The notes beneath the pieces are model-generated. The model made no database searches. It saw only the letters and a list, made by a program, of their open reading frames with translations, and had not been told where the DNA came from. From Bacteroidia bacterium (lineage in GTDB: Bacteria > Bacteroidota > Bacteroidia > B-17B0 > Aurantibacillaceae), in the NCBI GenBank assembly GCA_014378485.1, contig JACMNO010000094.1:1-64000 (forward strand): a stretch of DNA of 64,000 nucleotides. The letters are read 5' to 3'. The position numbers and the translations under genes were made by a program. Positions within the stretch are counted from its first letter, which is position 1, and every line of letters begins with the position of its first letter. Below, piece by piece: positions 1-9,123 of the stretch.

Positions 1-572
1 ATTGTCGTGAAGGAATTTGTGGAATGTGTAGTATGTACATTAACGGTAGACCACACGGACCAAAAGGTGGTGTAACAACTTGCCAATTACATATGCGTAG
101 TTTTAAAACTGGCGATACAATTGTAGTTGAACCTTGGAGAAGCATTGCATTTCCTGTTATTAAGGATTTAGTTGTTGATAGATCAGCTTTTGATAGAATT
201 ATTGCAAGTGGAGGATATGTATCTGTTAATACAGGTAATGCCCAGGATGCAAATAATATATTAATACCAAAAACAGATGCGGATGAAGCATTTGGTGCAG
301 CGGCTTGTATTGGCTGCGGTGCTTGTGTAGCAGCTTGTAAAAATGCCTCTGCCATGTTGTTTGTATCTGCTAAAGTTTCTCAATTAGCTTTATTACCTCA
401 AGGGCAAGTTGAGCGTAAAGCGCGCGTTTTGAAAATGGTAGCAGCCATGGATGAAGAAGGATTTGGTAATTGTACTAATACTGGCGCATGTGAAGCAGAA
501 TGTCCTAAAGGAATTTCTTTAGAGAATATTGCCCGTATGAATCGCGAAATGACCGCTGCTAGTTTTAAATAA
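1..572 (+). CDS. sdhB: Succinate dehydrogenase/fumarate reductase iron-sulfur subunit, C-terminal part
   Basis: This is the iron-sulfur subunit of complex II, which carries electrons from the flavoprotein subunit to the membrane quinone site. The gene is cut by the window edge; its frame is open from base 3, so no start is visible. The plant-type [2Fe-2S] ligands are seen as CREGICGMC and a later TTCQLH cysteine. The second domain has the [4Fe-4S] pattern CIGCGAC followed by [14 protein letters not shown]. The sequence matches the B-type enzymes of Bacteroidota, where the usual order is sdhC-sdhA-sdhB, so sdhA should lie just to the left. A strong terminator follows 18 bases after the stop, which marks the end of the operon. 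The assignment is secure; only the direction of use (oxidase or fumarate reductase) cannot be told. Confidence 0.95.
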   Translation, partial: CREGICGMCSMYINGRPHGPKGGVTTCQLHMRSFKTGDTIVVEPWRSIAFPVIKDLVVDRSAFDRIIASGGYVSVNTGNAQDANNILIPKTDADEAFGAAACIGCGACVAACKNASAMLFVSAKVSQLALLPQGQVERKARVLKMVAAMDEEGFGNCTNTGACEAECPKGISLENIARMNREMTAASFK

Positions 573-589
573 AAAATCTTAGATGATAT

Positions 590-621
590 AAAAAATCTCC
601 GGCATTCACCGGAGATTTTTT
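590..621 (+). terminator. Rho-independent terminator after sdhB
   Basis: A 12-13 bp perfect stem (AAAAATCTCCGG / CCGGAGATTTTT) with a six-base loop runs directly into a T-run. It ends the sdh operon. Confidence 0.9.
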
Positions 622-676
622 ATTTACTAAAACTGCTCCATAAGTATTACATTTATAATAAATTATTTTTAATGAA

Positions 677-1282
677 ATGAAAAAAACGATCTTAGGTATT
701 TTATTTTTAGCCATCAGTAGTTTCGGGTTTTCTCAAGCTCAACCGCAAGGAGAATTCCATAAATCTATTCTCAAAAAAACGGAAGTAGAGCGTAAAAAAA
801 GTAAACCTCAGGAATGGTGGAATAAAGGAGTCATTGTTTTTTCTAAACAGGAAATTAAACGCCTGGGTACTAATGCCGAAACAAAAAAAAATATTACTTC
901 CACTTTTAAGGATGGCGATACCATTTACGGAAGGGCATTTATGCCGAAAAGTATCGGACAATTAGAAAGAAAAGCTTCCGGCATTATTACCCGTATTTAC
1001 ATCGACGGAAAACTATCTAACTTTGAGTTGCTTTACAGCGGCGAAACTATGTTGGATAATGCTTGGTCTTCATGGTCTTATATATTTCCTGAAGATTACC
1101 CAAAAATGTACGATGATCTAAGTGAAGGTGAGCATATTTTTAAAATGGAAATATGGACAGATGTGCCTACTGAAAAAACAACTACATACGTAGATGAAAA
1201 TGACAAGGCGGTTGGAACAACTAAAGAACAAATAAACCGCGGCCAATTTTTAGGTGCCGGTGAGTTTAAAGTTATAAAATAA
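677..1282 (+). CDS. Secreted protein of unknown function
   Basis: A 201-residue protein that I do not recognise. It begins with a clear Sec signal peptide (MKKTILGILFLAISSFGFSQ) and cleavage is likely after FSQ. No lipobox, membrane segment or T9SS tail is visible, so a soluble periplasmic protein is the likeliest fate. The mature part is basic near its start (KKTEVERKKSK) and then becomes a mixed, probably beta-rich domain with WSSWSYIFPEDYP and a run of charged turns. It stands alone between two terminators, so the neighbours say nothing about its job. Confidence 0.75.
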   Translation: MKKTILGILFLAISSFGFSQAQPQGEFHKSILKKTEVERKKSKPQEWWNKGVIVFSKQEIKRLGTNAETKKNITSTFKDGDTIYGRAFMPKSIGQLERKASGIITRIYIDGKLSNFELLYSGETMLDNAWSSWSYIFPEDYPKMYDDLSEGEHIFKMEIWTDVPTEKTTTYVDENDKAVGTTKEQINRGQFLGAGEFKVIK

Positions 1283-1302
1283 CAAGACTACTTTTCTTTG
1301 AT

Positions 1303-1332
1303 AAAATCTGCTCAGATCGGGCAGATTTTTTT
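1303..1332. terminator. Terminator between convergent genes
   Basis: A 9 bp stem (AAAATCTGC / GCAGATTTT) with an 8-base loop and flanking A- and T-runs. It can serve the secreted-protein gene on + and holB on -. Confidence 0.8.
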
Positions 1333-1351
1333 ATGGAGTTTCATGAGGCCA

Positions 1352-2476
1352 TTATGCCGGCAGGTTAATCAACTCATTAGTTTTCATGATCAGATCCATG
1401 AATAGGATTTTCGAATTCGCATTTCTTTCAATGTGATAAAAGGCTGAATTAAACTCTTCCAATAATCGCTCATAATTTCGTTGGTTAATAAACCGTGCAA
1501 ATTTTGTGACGAATTCTTTTTCTTCACCAGAATGTCTTACCAGTTCAGCACTTCCAAAATTAAACATTAAACAATCTCTAAAAATTTCTAAACCATACTG
1601 CAAAAATTGTTTTTGCTTTTCTCTACCAATCCTGGAATTTTCATCTATCCAACCAACCGCTTTAATGGCATCAAACTTTACTGCAATCAACATAAAAGCT
1701 CTGAAGTTCTGAAGATAAGCAGTACCGCCATCCAAATGTTGTACTAATAATTGTGCTTCCCTAAAACTACCATCACTCAATAAGGCGGCTTGTTTTGCTG
1801 CTTGTGGCTGAGAATCAAATTGCTCCATTAATCCTTGCGCAATATCTTCTGTCTCTAATTTATAAAATTGAATTTGCTGAACACGTGAAATAATAGTGGC
1901 TAATAATTGGTCAGGATGATTACAAACTAATAAAAATAAAGTCTGATCAGGCGGTTCTTCTAAAATTTTTAACAATTTATTCGCTGATGATGCATTCATC
2001 TTTTCCGGCTGCCAAATCACCATGATCTTATAACCTCCCTCATAGCTGGTATAAGATAATTTTTTTAAAATATCATTTGCTTCATCTGTCGGAATGGTAG
2101 GTTGTTTGTTTTCAGAACTTAAACTATCAAACCAATCATGAATAGTAAGATAAGGTGTTTCAATAAATTGTTCCCTAAATTCAGGCAACAGATCATTACT
2201 CGTTCTTACATGTTTGCTTAACGGGATTGGAAAAACCAAATGAAGATCTGGATGAATCAGTTTACTAACCTTTAAACAGGCAGGACAAACTCCGCAGGAA
2301 TCTTCCGCCTGTTTGTTTGCACAAAAAAGGTATTGAATAAAAGCAAAGGCTGCCGGCAAATTACCACTTCCTTCGGGTCCTGTAAACATTAATGCATGAG
2401 GGACACGGCCATCATGCAACATGTTTAATAATTTATCTTTAACAGGCTTTTGCCCGATAATTCTTTTAAAAAGCAC
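1352..2476 (-). CDS. holB: DNA polymerase III subunit delta prime
   Basis: Clamp-loader subunit delta prime (374 aa), which with delta and gamma/tau loads the sliding clamp at the replication fork. The AAA+ fold is recognisable. The Walker A position is degenerate (GPEGSGNLPA, residues 33-42, with no GKT), as expected for a delta prime subunit that does not hydrolyse ATP. Four cysteines at 52, 61, 64 and 67 form the typical zinc module. The sensor-1 region reads KILEEPPDQTLFLLVCN, followed by ISRVQQI in place of the SRC signature. It is divergent from nadD, with about 80 bases between the two starts. It could only be confused with DnaX, and the lost P-loop and short length argue against that. 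Confidence 0.92.
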   Translation of the reverse strand: MLFKRIIGQKPVKDKLLNMLHDGRVPHALMFTGPEGSGNLPAAFAFIQYLFCANKQAEDSCGVCPACLKVSKLIHPDLHLVFPIPLSKHVRTSNDLLPEFREQFIETPYLTIHDWFDSLSSENKQPTIPTDEANDILKKLSYTSYEGGYKIMVIWQPEKMNASSANKLLKILEEPPDQTLFLLVCNHPDQLLATIISRVQQIQFYKLETEDIAQGLMEQFDSQPQAAKQAALLSDGSFREAQLLVQHLDGGTAYLQNFRAFMLIAVKFDAIKAVGWIDENSRIGREKQKQFLQYGLEIFRDCLMFNFGSAELVRHSGEEKEFVTKFARFINQRNYERLLEEFNSAFYHIERNANSKILFMDLIMKTNELINLPA

Positions 2477-2556
2477 AGGCTAATTTACATATTTTGATGA
2501 TTATAATCTTAAATTATAACGTGAATTAAACCGAAAATGATGTTTAATTTTACAGG

Positions 2557-3132
2557 ATGCATGTCGGTTTATTTTTTGGTTCATTTAATCCTGTTCACGT
2601 TGGTCATATGGTGTTGGCAAACTACATGGTATCGTTTACGGAACTGGAACAGGTATGGTTTGTGGTTTCACCACATAACCCGTTAAAAGAAAAATCCTCA
2701 TTATTGGATCAGAATCAGCGTTTACATATGGTTAATTTAGCAATTGGAGATACCACCAAATTAAAAAGCAGTAACATCGAATTTAAACTAAGTCAGCCTT
2801 CCTATACAGTAAACACCTTAGCCCATTTAAAAGAGCAGTACCCTCAGCATCGTTTTTCACTGATCATGGGAGAAGATAATTTACAATCCTTTACAAAATG
2901 GAAAAACTATGAGGAGATTTTAAAAAATCACCGGATTTTTGTTTACCCCCGCCCCAATTCTGATTCAGGAGAAATGAAGCATCACCAAAACGTAACTATG
3001 ACAGAGTCCCCACTCATGGATATTTCCTCGACCATGATCCGGCAATCCATAGCAGCCAAAATAGATGTATCTTTCTTTATGCCTGCTGCTGTTTGGGACT
3101 ACATGGATGAAATGCATTTTTATAGAAAATGA
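2557..3132 (+). CDS. nadD: Nicotinate-nucleotide adenylyltransferase
   Basis: Joins nicotinate mononucleotide to AMP in NAD synthesis. The 191-residue protein has the nucleotidyltransferase signature GSFNPVHVGH at residues 8-17, where the (T/H)xGH histidines bind ATP, and the second signature ISSTMIR at 156-162. Length and motif spacing are normal for the family. The gene stands alone in a divergent arrangement with holB. The intergenic sequence directly before the ATG (TTTAATTTTACAGG) is compatible with a Bacteroidota promoter close to the start, but it is not a clean match. Confidence 0.95.
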   Translation: MHVGLFFGSFNPVHVGHMVLANYMVSFTELEQVWFVVSPHNPLKEKSSLLDQNQRLHMVNLAIGDTTKLKSSNIEFKLSQPSYTVNTLAHLKEQYPQHRFSLIMGEDNLQSFTKWKNYEEILKNHRIFVYPRPNSDSGEMKHHQNVTMTESPLMDISSTMIRQSIAAKIDVSFFMPAAVWDYMDEMHFYRK

Positions 3133-3386
3133 CATAAACCTATAGGAGTTCTATAATCATATGGATTTATGAAAAACGTGTTGTTATATATTTCACATCC
3201 TTTTTCTTATGCCTTCCTTCTTTTTTCTCTTGAATAATATGGATTTTTACATTATTTGACGTATTTTTATACTAACATGTTCCTATTTAGGAATCCGATT
3301 TAAATTCAAATCGCATTATTATTTAGGATATTTGTTTCATAATATTGTATTGGAATTATTTAATAATCAGATAAACCTATAAACAC
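3133..3386. other. Intergenic gap, weak hairpin only
   Basis: 254 bases of AT-rich sequence. The only structure seen is an imperfect 12-pair hairpin at about 3133-3171 (CATAAACCTATA against TATGGATTTATG) with no T-run, possibly an end signal for nadD. The rest presumably holds the promoter of the next gene; no clear consensus was found. Confidence 0.35.
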
Positions 3387-4136
3387 ATGAAAAAACTTTT
3401 ACTTTTTATTTCCTCTTTAACATTTGTCCTGACCAATTATGCACAGTCCTCCATTAGCATCACTGATAACGGTGGTATGCCAATAGCCAATAATGCTACT
3501 ATCGCTGCTGTTACAACTGTTGGAGGGCTTCCTGATGAGAATGACTTCACACTAAAAAACATTTCAAGTACATCAAAGGATTATAATATCATAAGAATAG
3601 ATAACAAACTAACCAAAATCTCATCCAGTGACTCAGCAGAAGCTTATTTTTGTTTTGGAACAGCATGTTTTCCTGCAACCACCACGATTACGCCAACACC
3701 TTATACATTTGCCTCCAACGGTACCGGATCTCTGAAAACTTACCTTCAGGAAGCATCTGTCCAGGGATACTCATCAGTAACTTACAAAGTTGTAAATGCT
3801 ACCAACAGTAGTGATGTGATCAGTTTTACTATTCAGTACAATTCCGCGTTATCTGTTAAAGAAAACGGAGACTTGTTTTCATCGGTTTCCAACGTATATC
3901 CAAATCCTGCTATTTATAATGCACACATTAAAATCCAATCGTCTGCAAATGTAAAAAGTGCTGAAGTAAAAGTTATTAATACTTTAGGAACTGTTGTGTT
4001 GTCTAATAGCACTGATCTGAATATCGGAGAAAACACCATTAACATTCATACAGAGAATTTACCTGCCGGTATTTATTTCAGTACCATTTCTTATGGCAAA
4101 AATAAAGTTGTAAAAAAATTCACAATCTATAAATAA
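3387..4136 (+). CDS. T9SS cargo protein with type A sorting domain
   Basis: A 249-residue exported protein. It has a Sec signal peptide (MKKLLLFISSLTFVLTNYAQ), an unrecognised domain of about 140 residues rich in Ser and Thr, and a T9SS type A C-terminal domain (about residues 165-249) with VYPNPA at its start, the LPAGIYF turn and a basic KKFTIYK end. The T9SS domain directs crossing of the outer membrane and surface attachment or release. The middle domain has CFGTACFPATT, with two cysteines that may pair. It closely resembles the protein at 6114, which has CEFDLCNSGICF at the same place. It is the first gene of a four-gene run of T9SS cargo. Confidence 0.8.
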   Translation: MKKLLLFISSLTFVLTNYAQSSISITDNGGMPIANNATIAAVTTVGGLPDENDFTLKNISSTSKDYNIIRIDNKLTKISSSDSAEAYFCFGTACFPATTTITPTPYTFASNGTGSLKTYLQEASVQGYSSVTYKVVNATNSSDVISFTIQYNSALSVKENGDLFSSVSNVYPNPAIYNAHIKIQSSANVKSAEVKVINTLGTVVLSNSTDLNIGENTINIHTENLPAGIYFSTISYGKNKVVKKFTIYK

Positions 4137-4166
4137 AATAAAAACCACCCTAGCAAAAGATAACCC

Positions 4167-5984
4167 ATGAAAAAACAATTACTTACAATCCTGGCTGTTG
4201 GAACCATAGGCTCAGCCTTTGCACAGTTACCCGTTAGCACGACGCCGCAAAATAAGAAAATAGTACTAGAAGAATTTACAGGAATTTACTGTGGCTATTG
4301 CCCGGATGGACATACCATTGCCAACTCAATTTACAATAACAACCCTGGTAAAGTGGTATTGATCAATATCCACTCAGGAGGTTATGCTACTGTTGCAGCA
4401 GGTGAACCGGATCTGAAAACCACAATAGGTACAGCTATTGATGCAATGCCAGGAATGGGGATCACAGGTTATCCTGCAGGAACAGTAAACAGAACTGTTT
4501 TAACCGGCACAGTAATGTCTGGTGGCCGGGGCTCATGGACAGGTTGGGCAAATACAATTAAGGCGCAGGCGGCTTATTGTAATGTTGCCATACAAGGTAA
4601 TTTAGATGCCACTACAAGGGTTTTAACTTACACGGCGCAGGTATATTACACGGCAAACAGTCCGGCTACCTCCAACTCTATAACCATTGTTTTATTGGAG
4701 AATAAAGTATACGGCCCTCAGCACAATTATGGTATACCAACGCCTTACAATGCCAGTAATTATAATGTTGATGACAGCTACAATCATAACCACGTATTAC
4801 GTAAAGGATTAACTACAGGTAACTTTGGTGTCATCATTCCTGCAACAACAGCAGGAACAACATTTACAACGACCGGAACTTATACAGTACCAGCTACCTA
4901 CGGAGCAGCCGGTAAAACAAATTTATGCTTACTGGGAAATCTGGAACTGGCAGCTTTTGTTACTCAAAGCAGCTCTGTAACTATTAACGGTGCTTATGGT
5001 CCTATCAATACAACAAATTATCCAAACGCTCTTGACGGAGCAATCACTACATTGAAAGCGGATGCAGAAACATGCGCAGGAAATGTAAATCCTGGTTATT
5101 TTAACTTAATCAACTATGGCGGAACATCTATGAATTCTGCTTCTATTGAGTATTCATTAACAGGAGGAACTACACAAACAGTTAATTTTGCAGGTGCTTT
5201 AGCTCCATACACACATACTGTATTAACAATCCCTGCATATTCATGGCCTGCCAGTGCAACCAATACTTTAAATGTTGCGATAACGACTGTTAATGGTGCA
5301 GCTGACCCTCTAACTGCAAACAATGTGTTGACTAAGGCAGTGCCTTTAACCACTAAAGTTGCAAATACACCAGCATCAATGGATATGATTGTAACAACTG
5401 ACCAGTATGGATCAGAAACTACCTGGGCAGTTATGGAAGAAGTGTCAGGAATTACTGTTGCTTCGGGAGGGCCTTACACTGATTTAGCAGCCAGCGGCAC
5501 TTCTGTTCAGCCAACAGTTAGTTTTGTGGCAAATCCTAACTTGTGTTATAAAACGGTTGTTTATGATGTATTCGGCGACGGTTTTAACGCAGGAACTGGT
5601 GCTGGTAAATACCAGATAAAATCAGGAGGTGTATTGGTTTACACAATGTCCTCTGCTTTCACCAGCCAGGATACAAAATTATGGAAAACAACCAGCGTAA
5701 CCGGTTTAAATAATGCAAGCGGTGCGATAACTAACATTTCGTTATTCCCGAACCCGGCTAAAAATAACGCAACGTTAACGATCGACCTGGTTCAGAATGA
5801 AACGATCAGTATCAATGTCGTTGATGTGATGGGCCGCCAGGTTTTCACAGAATCAATGAACGATTTTTCTGCAGGAAACCATACGATCAATTTAAATACT
5901 GAGAACTGGGCTAATGGCGTTTATAATGTTAATATCTCAACAGAGAACGGAACTACAAGCCGTAAATTAGTGATCAATAAATAA
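4167..5984 (+). CDS. Omp28-like T9SS cargo protein with a CxxC thioredoxin-like domain
   Basis: A 605-residue surface or secreted protein. After the signal peptide (ending GSAFAQ, residue 20) comes a thioredoxin-like Omp28-type domain: VLEEFTGIYCGYCPDGHT with the redox-type CGYC pair at residues 42-45. A long beta-rich middle and a further Ser/Thr-rich section follow, then a type A T9SS sorting domain (from about residue 525: LFPNPAKNNATLTID, WANGVYNV, RKLVINK). Omp28-family proteins are known in Porphyromonas as surface proteins; whether the cysteines do redox chemistry here is not known. It lies 30 bases after the preceding T9SS gene, so the two are probably cotranscribed, and a 12 bp terminator follows. 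Confidence 0.85.
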   Translation: MKKQLLTILAVGTIGSAFAQLPVSTTPQNKKIVLEEFTGIYCGYCPDGHTIANSIYNNNPGKVVLINIHSGGYATVAAGEPDLKTTIGTAIDAMPGMGITGYPAGTVNRTVLTGTVMSGGRGSWTGWANTIKAQAAYCNVAIQGNLDATTRVLTYTAQVYYTANSPATSNSITIVLLENKVYGPQHNYGIPTPYNASNYNVDDSYNHNHVLRKGLTTGNFGVIIPATTAGTTFTTTGTYTVPATYGAAGKTNLCLLGNLELAAFVTQSSSVTINGAYGPINTTNYPNALDGAITTLKADAETCAGNVNPGYFNLINYGGTSMNSASIEYSLTGGTTQTVNFAGALAPYTHTVLTIPAYSWPASATNTLNVAITTVNGAADPLTANNVLTKAVPLTTKVANTPASMDMIVTTDQYGSETTWAVMEEVSGITVASGGPYTDLAASGTSVQPTVSFVANPNLCYKTVVYDVFGDGFNAGTGAGKYQIKSGGVLVYTMSSAFTSQDTKLWKTTSVTGLNNASGAITNISLFPNPAKNNATLTIDLVQNETISINVVDVMGRQVFTESMNDFSAGNHTINLNTENWANGVYNVNISTENGTTSRKLVINK

Positions 5985-6002
5985 ATTAAGTTTTAAGTTT
6001 GA

Positions 6003-6040
6003 CAAAAAGGTTGATGTTCATTCGTCAACCTTTTTGTTTT
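6003..6040 (+). terminator. Terminator after the first Omp28-like gene
   Basis: A perfect 12 bp stem CAAAAAGGTTGA / TCAACCTTTTTG with a 10-base loop, then TTTT. It is preceded by TTTAAGTTTGACAAA, which recurs before the terminator at 6855. Confidence 0.9.
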
Positions 6041-6113
6041 ATTTGCATTGCTCATTTGATATTAAATCGTAAATTTAATAATCACTAAAATCAACTTTCT
6101 AATAGACTTAAAA

Positions 6114-6833
6114 ATGAAATTTCTTTCTTTGAATTTTTTAGTAGCATTATTTACTGTATTTAGTTATTTAACCCATGTTAAGCTATCTGCTCAAAATTAC
6201 ACCTTCAGTCCGGGGAAAACATTTATAATGGCAGTAGATACAAGCCAATTAAATTATAATGGAATTAGGATTACCAACACGTCCTCCACCGATTTGGATT
6301 TTACCTGGGAACTGCTTTTAAAAGATACATTAATTGATTGCGAATTCGATTTGTGCAATAGCGGCATTTGTTTTAACAATTTACCTGAAAGTGGCGCTAT
6401 GCCCTCCATAATGCCGGGAACACAAGGGTTTTTAAAAATGCATATGTTTTCAGGCCAGTCAAACGGCATAAACACTATTAAATATGTGTTGAAAAATGCT
6501 GCTTTAGCTTCCTCAGATACCTTAACATTCTTAATAAATGTAGGTAACACAACAGGATTAATAAATTATAACGAAGCCAGTATTAAAGCTACTATTTACC
6601 CTAATCCAACAGTAAATGAAACAGCTGTAACTATTGATTTAGCTGATCAGTTGGATGTGACAGTAAATGTATTGAATGGTGTTGGACAGGTTGTTTACCA
6701 CAGTATGGTGACTTTAAATGCAAGTTTAAACAAAATAACACTTGATACAGAAAAATTTGCTTCAGGACTTTACAATGTTGTAATTGCTTCTGAAAAAGGA
6801 TCTGTTACAAAAAAATTATCGGTTTCTAAATAG
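6114..6833 (+). CDS. T9SS cargo protein with type A sorting domain
   Basis: A 239-residue exported protein resembling the one at 3387. It has an N-terminal signal region (ending KLSAQ, about residue 27), a short beta-type domain with CEFDLCNSGICF, and a type A T9SS tail from about residue 155 (IYPNPTVNETAVTID, FASGLYNVV, KKLSVSK). The middle part reads like an abnormal-spindle/DUF-type beta sandwich (RITNTSSTDLDFTWELL), but I cannot name a family. The last 80 residues and the 3' terminator resemble those of the gene at 4167 more than the middle does, suggesting that the sorting cassette has its own history. Confidence 0.78.
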   Translation: MKFLSLNFLVALFTVFSYLTHVKLSAQNYTFSPGKTFIMAVDTSQLNYNGIRITNTSSTDLDFTWELLLKDTLIDCEFDLCNSGICFNNLPESGAMPSIMPGTQGFLKMHMFSGQSNGINTIKYVLKNAALASSDTLTFLINVGNTTGLINYNEASIKATIYPNPTVNETAVTIDLADQLDVTVNVLNGVGQVVYHSMVTLNASLNKITLDTEKFASGLYNVVIASEKGSVTKKLSVSK

Positions 6834-6854
6834 TCATTTAAGATTTAAGTTTAA

Positions 6855-6888
6855 CAAAGGGTTGATGTTAGCGCATTAACCCTTTTGA
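6855..6888 (+). terminator. Terminator, near-copy of the one at 6003
   Basis: An 11 bp stem (AAGGGTTGATG / CATTAACCCTT, one G-U pair) followed by TTTTGATTT. The lead-in TTTAAGTTTAACAAA and GGTTGATGTT are shared with the terminator at 6003. Confidence 0.8.
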
Positions 6889-6996
6889 TTTATATAAACG
6901 GCAGTATATCTAATATATTTAACTAAAAATGGCACTATATAAGAGAAAAACAGGTTCCTCAAATGCCAGTTTTAATTAAAAATCCTATTTTTGTAA

Positions 6997-7019
6997 AGGT
7001 TGGCGAAAAATGCCAACCT
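6997..7019 (+). terminator. Hairpin just before the next T9SS gene (possible attenuator or terminator)
   Basis: An 8 bp perfect stem AGGTTGGC / GCCAACCT with a 7-base loop, 15 bases before the preferred ATG at 7035. The T-run is poor, so this may be a third relic of the GGTTG terminator family or a leader structure. Confidence 0.45.
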
Positions 7020-7034
7020 CTATTATTTCAACCT

Positions 7035-9119
7035 ATGCTTAAAAAAATACTCTGTTTATTTTCATTCCTGTTTCTTATCGATTCTCTATCCTCACAAATT
7101 CTATATAGCGAACACTTTAATACCCTTTCTTTAAATACCGGCACTTACACCAACAACAGTAATACCTATTTATACGCGAATGTTCCAAACGGCATGTTCA
7201 CTATCAATACAGATAGTTTAAAAGCAGATACGTTAAGTGGTAATTATCCATTCAGGGCGAATGGCCAAAAACAAAAAGCGTGGTTAAGTTATATGCCTTA
7301 TAATGGTACTGATACGTTTGCAGTTTCTACATCCTGGATCAACCCTATTGGAACTGCCAATGCCTGGCTGATCACTCCAACGATTGCTAACATTGATTCA
7401 TCATCCGTGTTAACATGGGAAGCAATGGCCCCAGATATTAATAACTCAGATGGCTATGAAGTATATGTGACAACTATTACGACTTTAACTCCATCAGCAT
7501 CTGATTTCAGCACCATTATTTTTTCGACAACCGCCGAAAAAAACAACTGGCAAACTCACGGAATATCTTTAGCCGCTTTCAAGAACCAGAGCATTCGCAT
7601 CGCTTTCAAAAATAATTCCAGCAATAAATATCAATTATGGATAGATGATATTTCTGTAGCCAATATTTCCAATGGCTTTGATGCCGGTGCTGTATCACAT
7701 GATGTTTATAAGTATTCTTCTGTATCCTCGAACAATATTATCACCGCTACATTTAAAAACTATGGTTTTTCGCCCATTAGTAATCTTACCGTCAATTATA
7801 AAATGGATAATGGGCCAACCATATCTGAAATAAAAATTTTATCCCCTGCTTTAAATTATCTGGAAAGCAGATCTTTATCTTTTTCTTTTCCTTATAATAC
7901 TGTAATCCCACAACACAATACTTTTAAGATCTGGTCTAGCACAATTAATGGACAGATTGATCAGGTTAAAATTAATGATACAATTACCGGGGACCTTACC
8001 ATCTCGGCGTCTGTTCCTCAAAAGAAAGTTCTTGTTGAGCAATTTACAAGTGCTTTGTGTGGCTGGTGCCCTGAAGGCTATACCGTTTTGAGTTCCATCG
8101 TCAGCACAAATACAAATGTGATTGCTGCTTCAATTCATGATAATGATAATATGTCAACCCCAGAAGGGAATATTTTAATAACGGATTATGCGCCAGATTT
8201 TCCAAGTGCTTCGATCGATCAATATTATTTTTCGGCAAACGATGGCATAACAATTAACCGCAACAACTGGGGTTTTTATACTGCTCAACGTTTAGCTATG
8301 AAAGTGCCGGCAACTGTAGCAGTTACCAATTTCAGTTACAATATTATAACGCGTCAGATTGATGCAACTGTTTCTTCAACATTTGTTGGGGATGTAAAAG
8401 GCGATTATCGCTTAAACTTGTACATTAAGGAAAATAACGTTTACGGGCCTTCTGCTGACCTTACTGATAATCAATGGAATCAGCATAGTTCACTATTTAA
8501 TGTGGGCGCTTCTCCGTATTACCAGTTAGGTAGTTATTTAAACGCTGACACTAATTTATTAAGTCCTGGTGATTATAAGCATCAATATGTAGTTAATAAG
8601 ATGATGCACGGTTCGTATGGAGCTCCTGGCATTATTCCGACAATTGGTTCAACAATTGGGCAAACTTATTCAATCACATCTACTTATACCTTACCTGTTT
8701 TAACCACTGGAGAATTCAGGTATAATGCAGATAATATTTATTTAATAGGTGTACTCAGTGAATATAATTCGGATTTAAAAAAGAGAGCTATCTTAAACGT
8801 AGCTGAAGTAAAGTTAACTTCAAACACTGAGGTTCTCGTTGGAATAAAAGAAATAACTACAACTGATCTTCAGTTAAACGTGTTCCCAAATCCGGCAACA
8901 GATGCCTGCACTTTAACTTACAGTTTAAACAATAATGAATTTGTTAAAGTTTCTGTTTACAATACATTAGGTGCATTGGTTTACATCGAAACAAAAAATG
9001 TAAATGCGGGGAACGTAATCCACTCCTTAAACTTAAATGCACTTTCATCCGGAAATTATAGTGTACAGGTTTCGTTCAAAAATAATATCATTACAAAAAA
9101 ATTAACCATCATTAAATAA
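7035..9119 (+). CDS. T9SS cargo protein: choice-of-anchor-like N domain plus Omp28-like CxxC domain
   Basis: About 694 residues from the preferred start at 7035 (MLKKILCLFSFLFLIDSLSSQ), a classical signal peptide. The frame is open back to 6963, but that longer start would put a hairpin and 24 extra residues before the signal. Domains in order: an N-terminal jelly-roll of about 200 residues (ILYSEHFNTLSL ... AWLITPTI ... LWIDDISV), which is the choice-of-anchor/cleaved-adhesin type; a CARDB-like stretch; an Omp28-type thioredoxin-like domain (VEQFTSALCGWCPEGYTV, CGWC near residues 342-345); a beta region; and a T9SS type A tail (VFPNPATDACTLTY ... KKLTIIK). Only 4 bases separate it from hldD, so transcription may run on. 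Confidence 0.85.
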   Translation: MLKKILCLFSFLFLIDSLSSQILYSEHFNTLSLNTGTYTNNSNTYLYANVPNGMFTINTDSLKADTLSGNYPFRANGQKQKAWLSYMPYNGTDTFAVSTSWINPIGTANAWLITPTIANIDSSSVLTWEAMAPDINNSDGYEVYVTTITTLTPSASDFSTIIFSTTAEKNNWQTHGISLAAFKNQSIRIAFKNNSSNKYQLWIDDISVANISNGFDAGAVSHDVYKYSSVSSNNIITATFKNYGFSPISNLTVNYKMDNGPTISEIKILSPALNYLESRSLSFSFPYNTVIPQHNTFKIWSSTINGQIDQVKINDTITGDLTISASVPQKKVLVEQFTSALCGWCPEGYTVLSSIVSTNTNVIAASIHDNDNMSTPEGNILITDYAPDFPSASIDQYYFSANDGITINRNNWGFYTAQRLAMKVPATVAVTNFSYNIITRQIDATVSSTFVGDVKGDYRLNLYIKENNVYGPSADLTDNQWNQHSSLFNVGASPYYQLGSYLNADTNLLSPGDYKHQYVVNKMMHGSYGAPGIIPTIGSTIGQTYSITSTYTLPVLTTGEFRYNADNIYLIGVLSEYNSDLKKRAILNVAEVKLTSNTEVLVGIKEITTTDLQLNVFPNPATDACTLTYSLNNNEFVKVSVYNTLGALVYIETKNVNAGNVIHSLNLNALSSGNYSVQVSFKNNIITKKLTIIK

Positions 9120-9123
9120 TCCA

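Noticed and set aside
1352-2476. DnaX (gamma/tau) instead of delta prime
   Set aside because: The Walker A site is degenerate (no GKT), and the protein is too short for DnaX.
3296-3313. CGATTT/AAATCG inverted repeat as an operator before the gene at 3387
   Set aside because: Six-base arms in an AT-rich gap are expected by chance and no second copy or regulator gene is nearby.
6963-7034. Longer start for the second Omp28-like T9SS protein
   Set aside because: It would place a hairpin and 24 residues ahead of a perfect signal peptide; ATG at 7035 is better.
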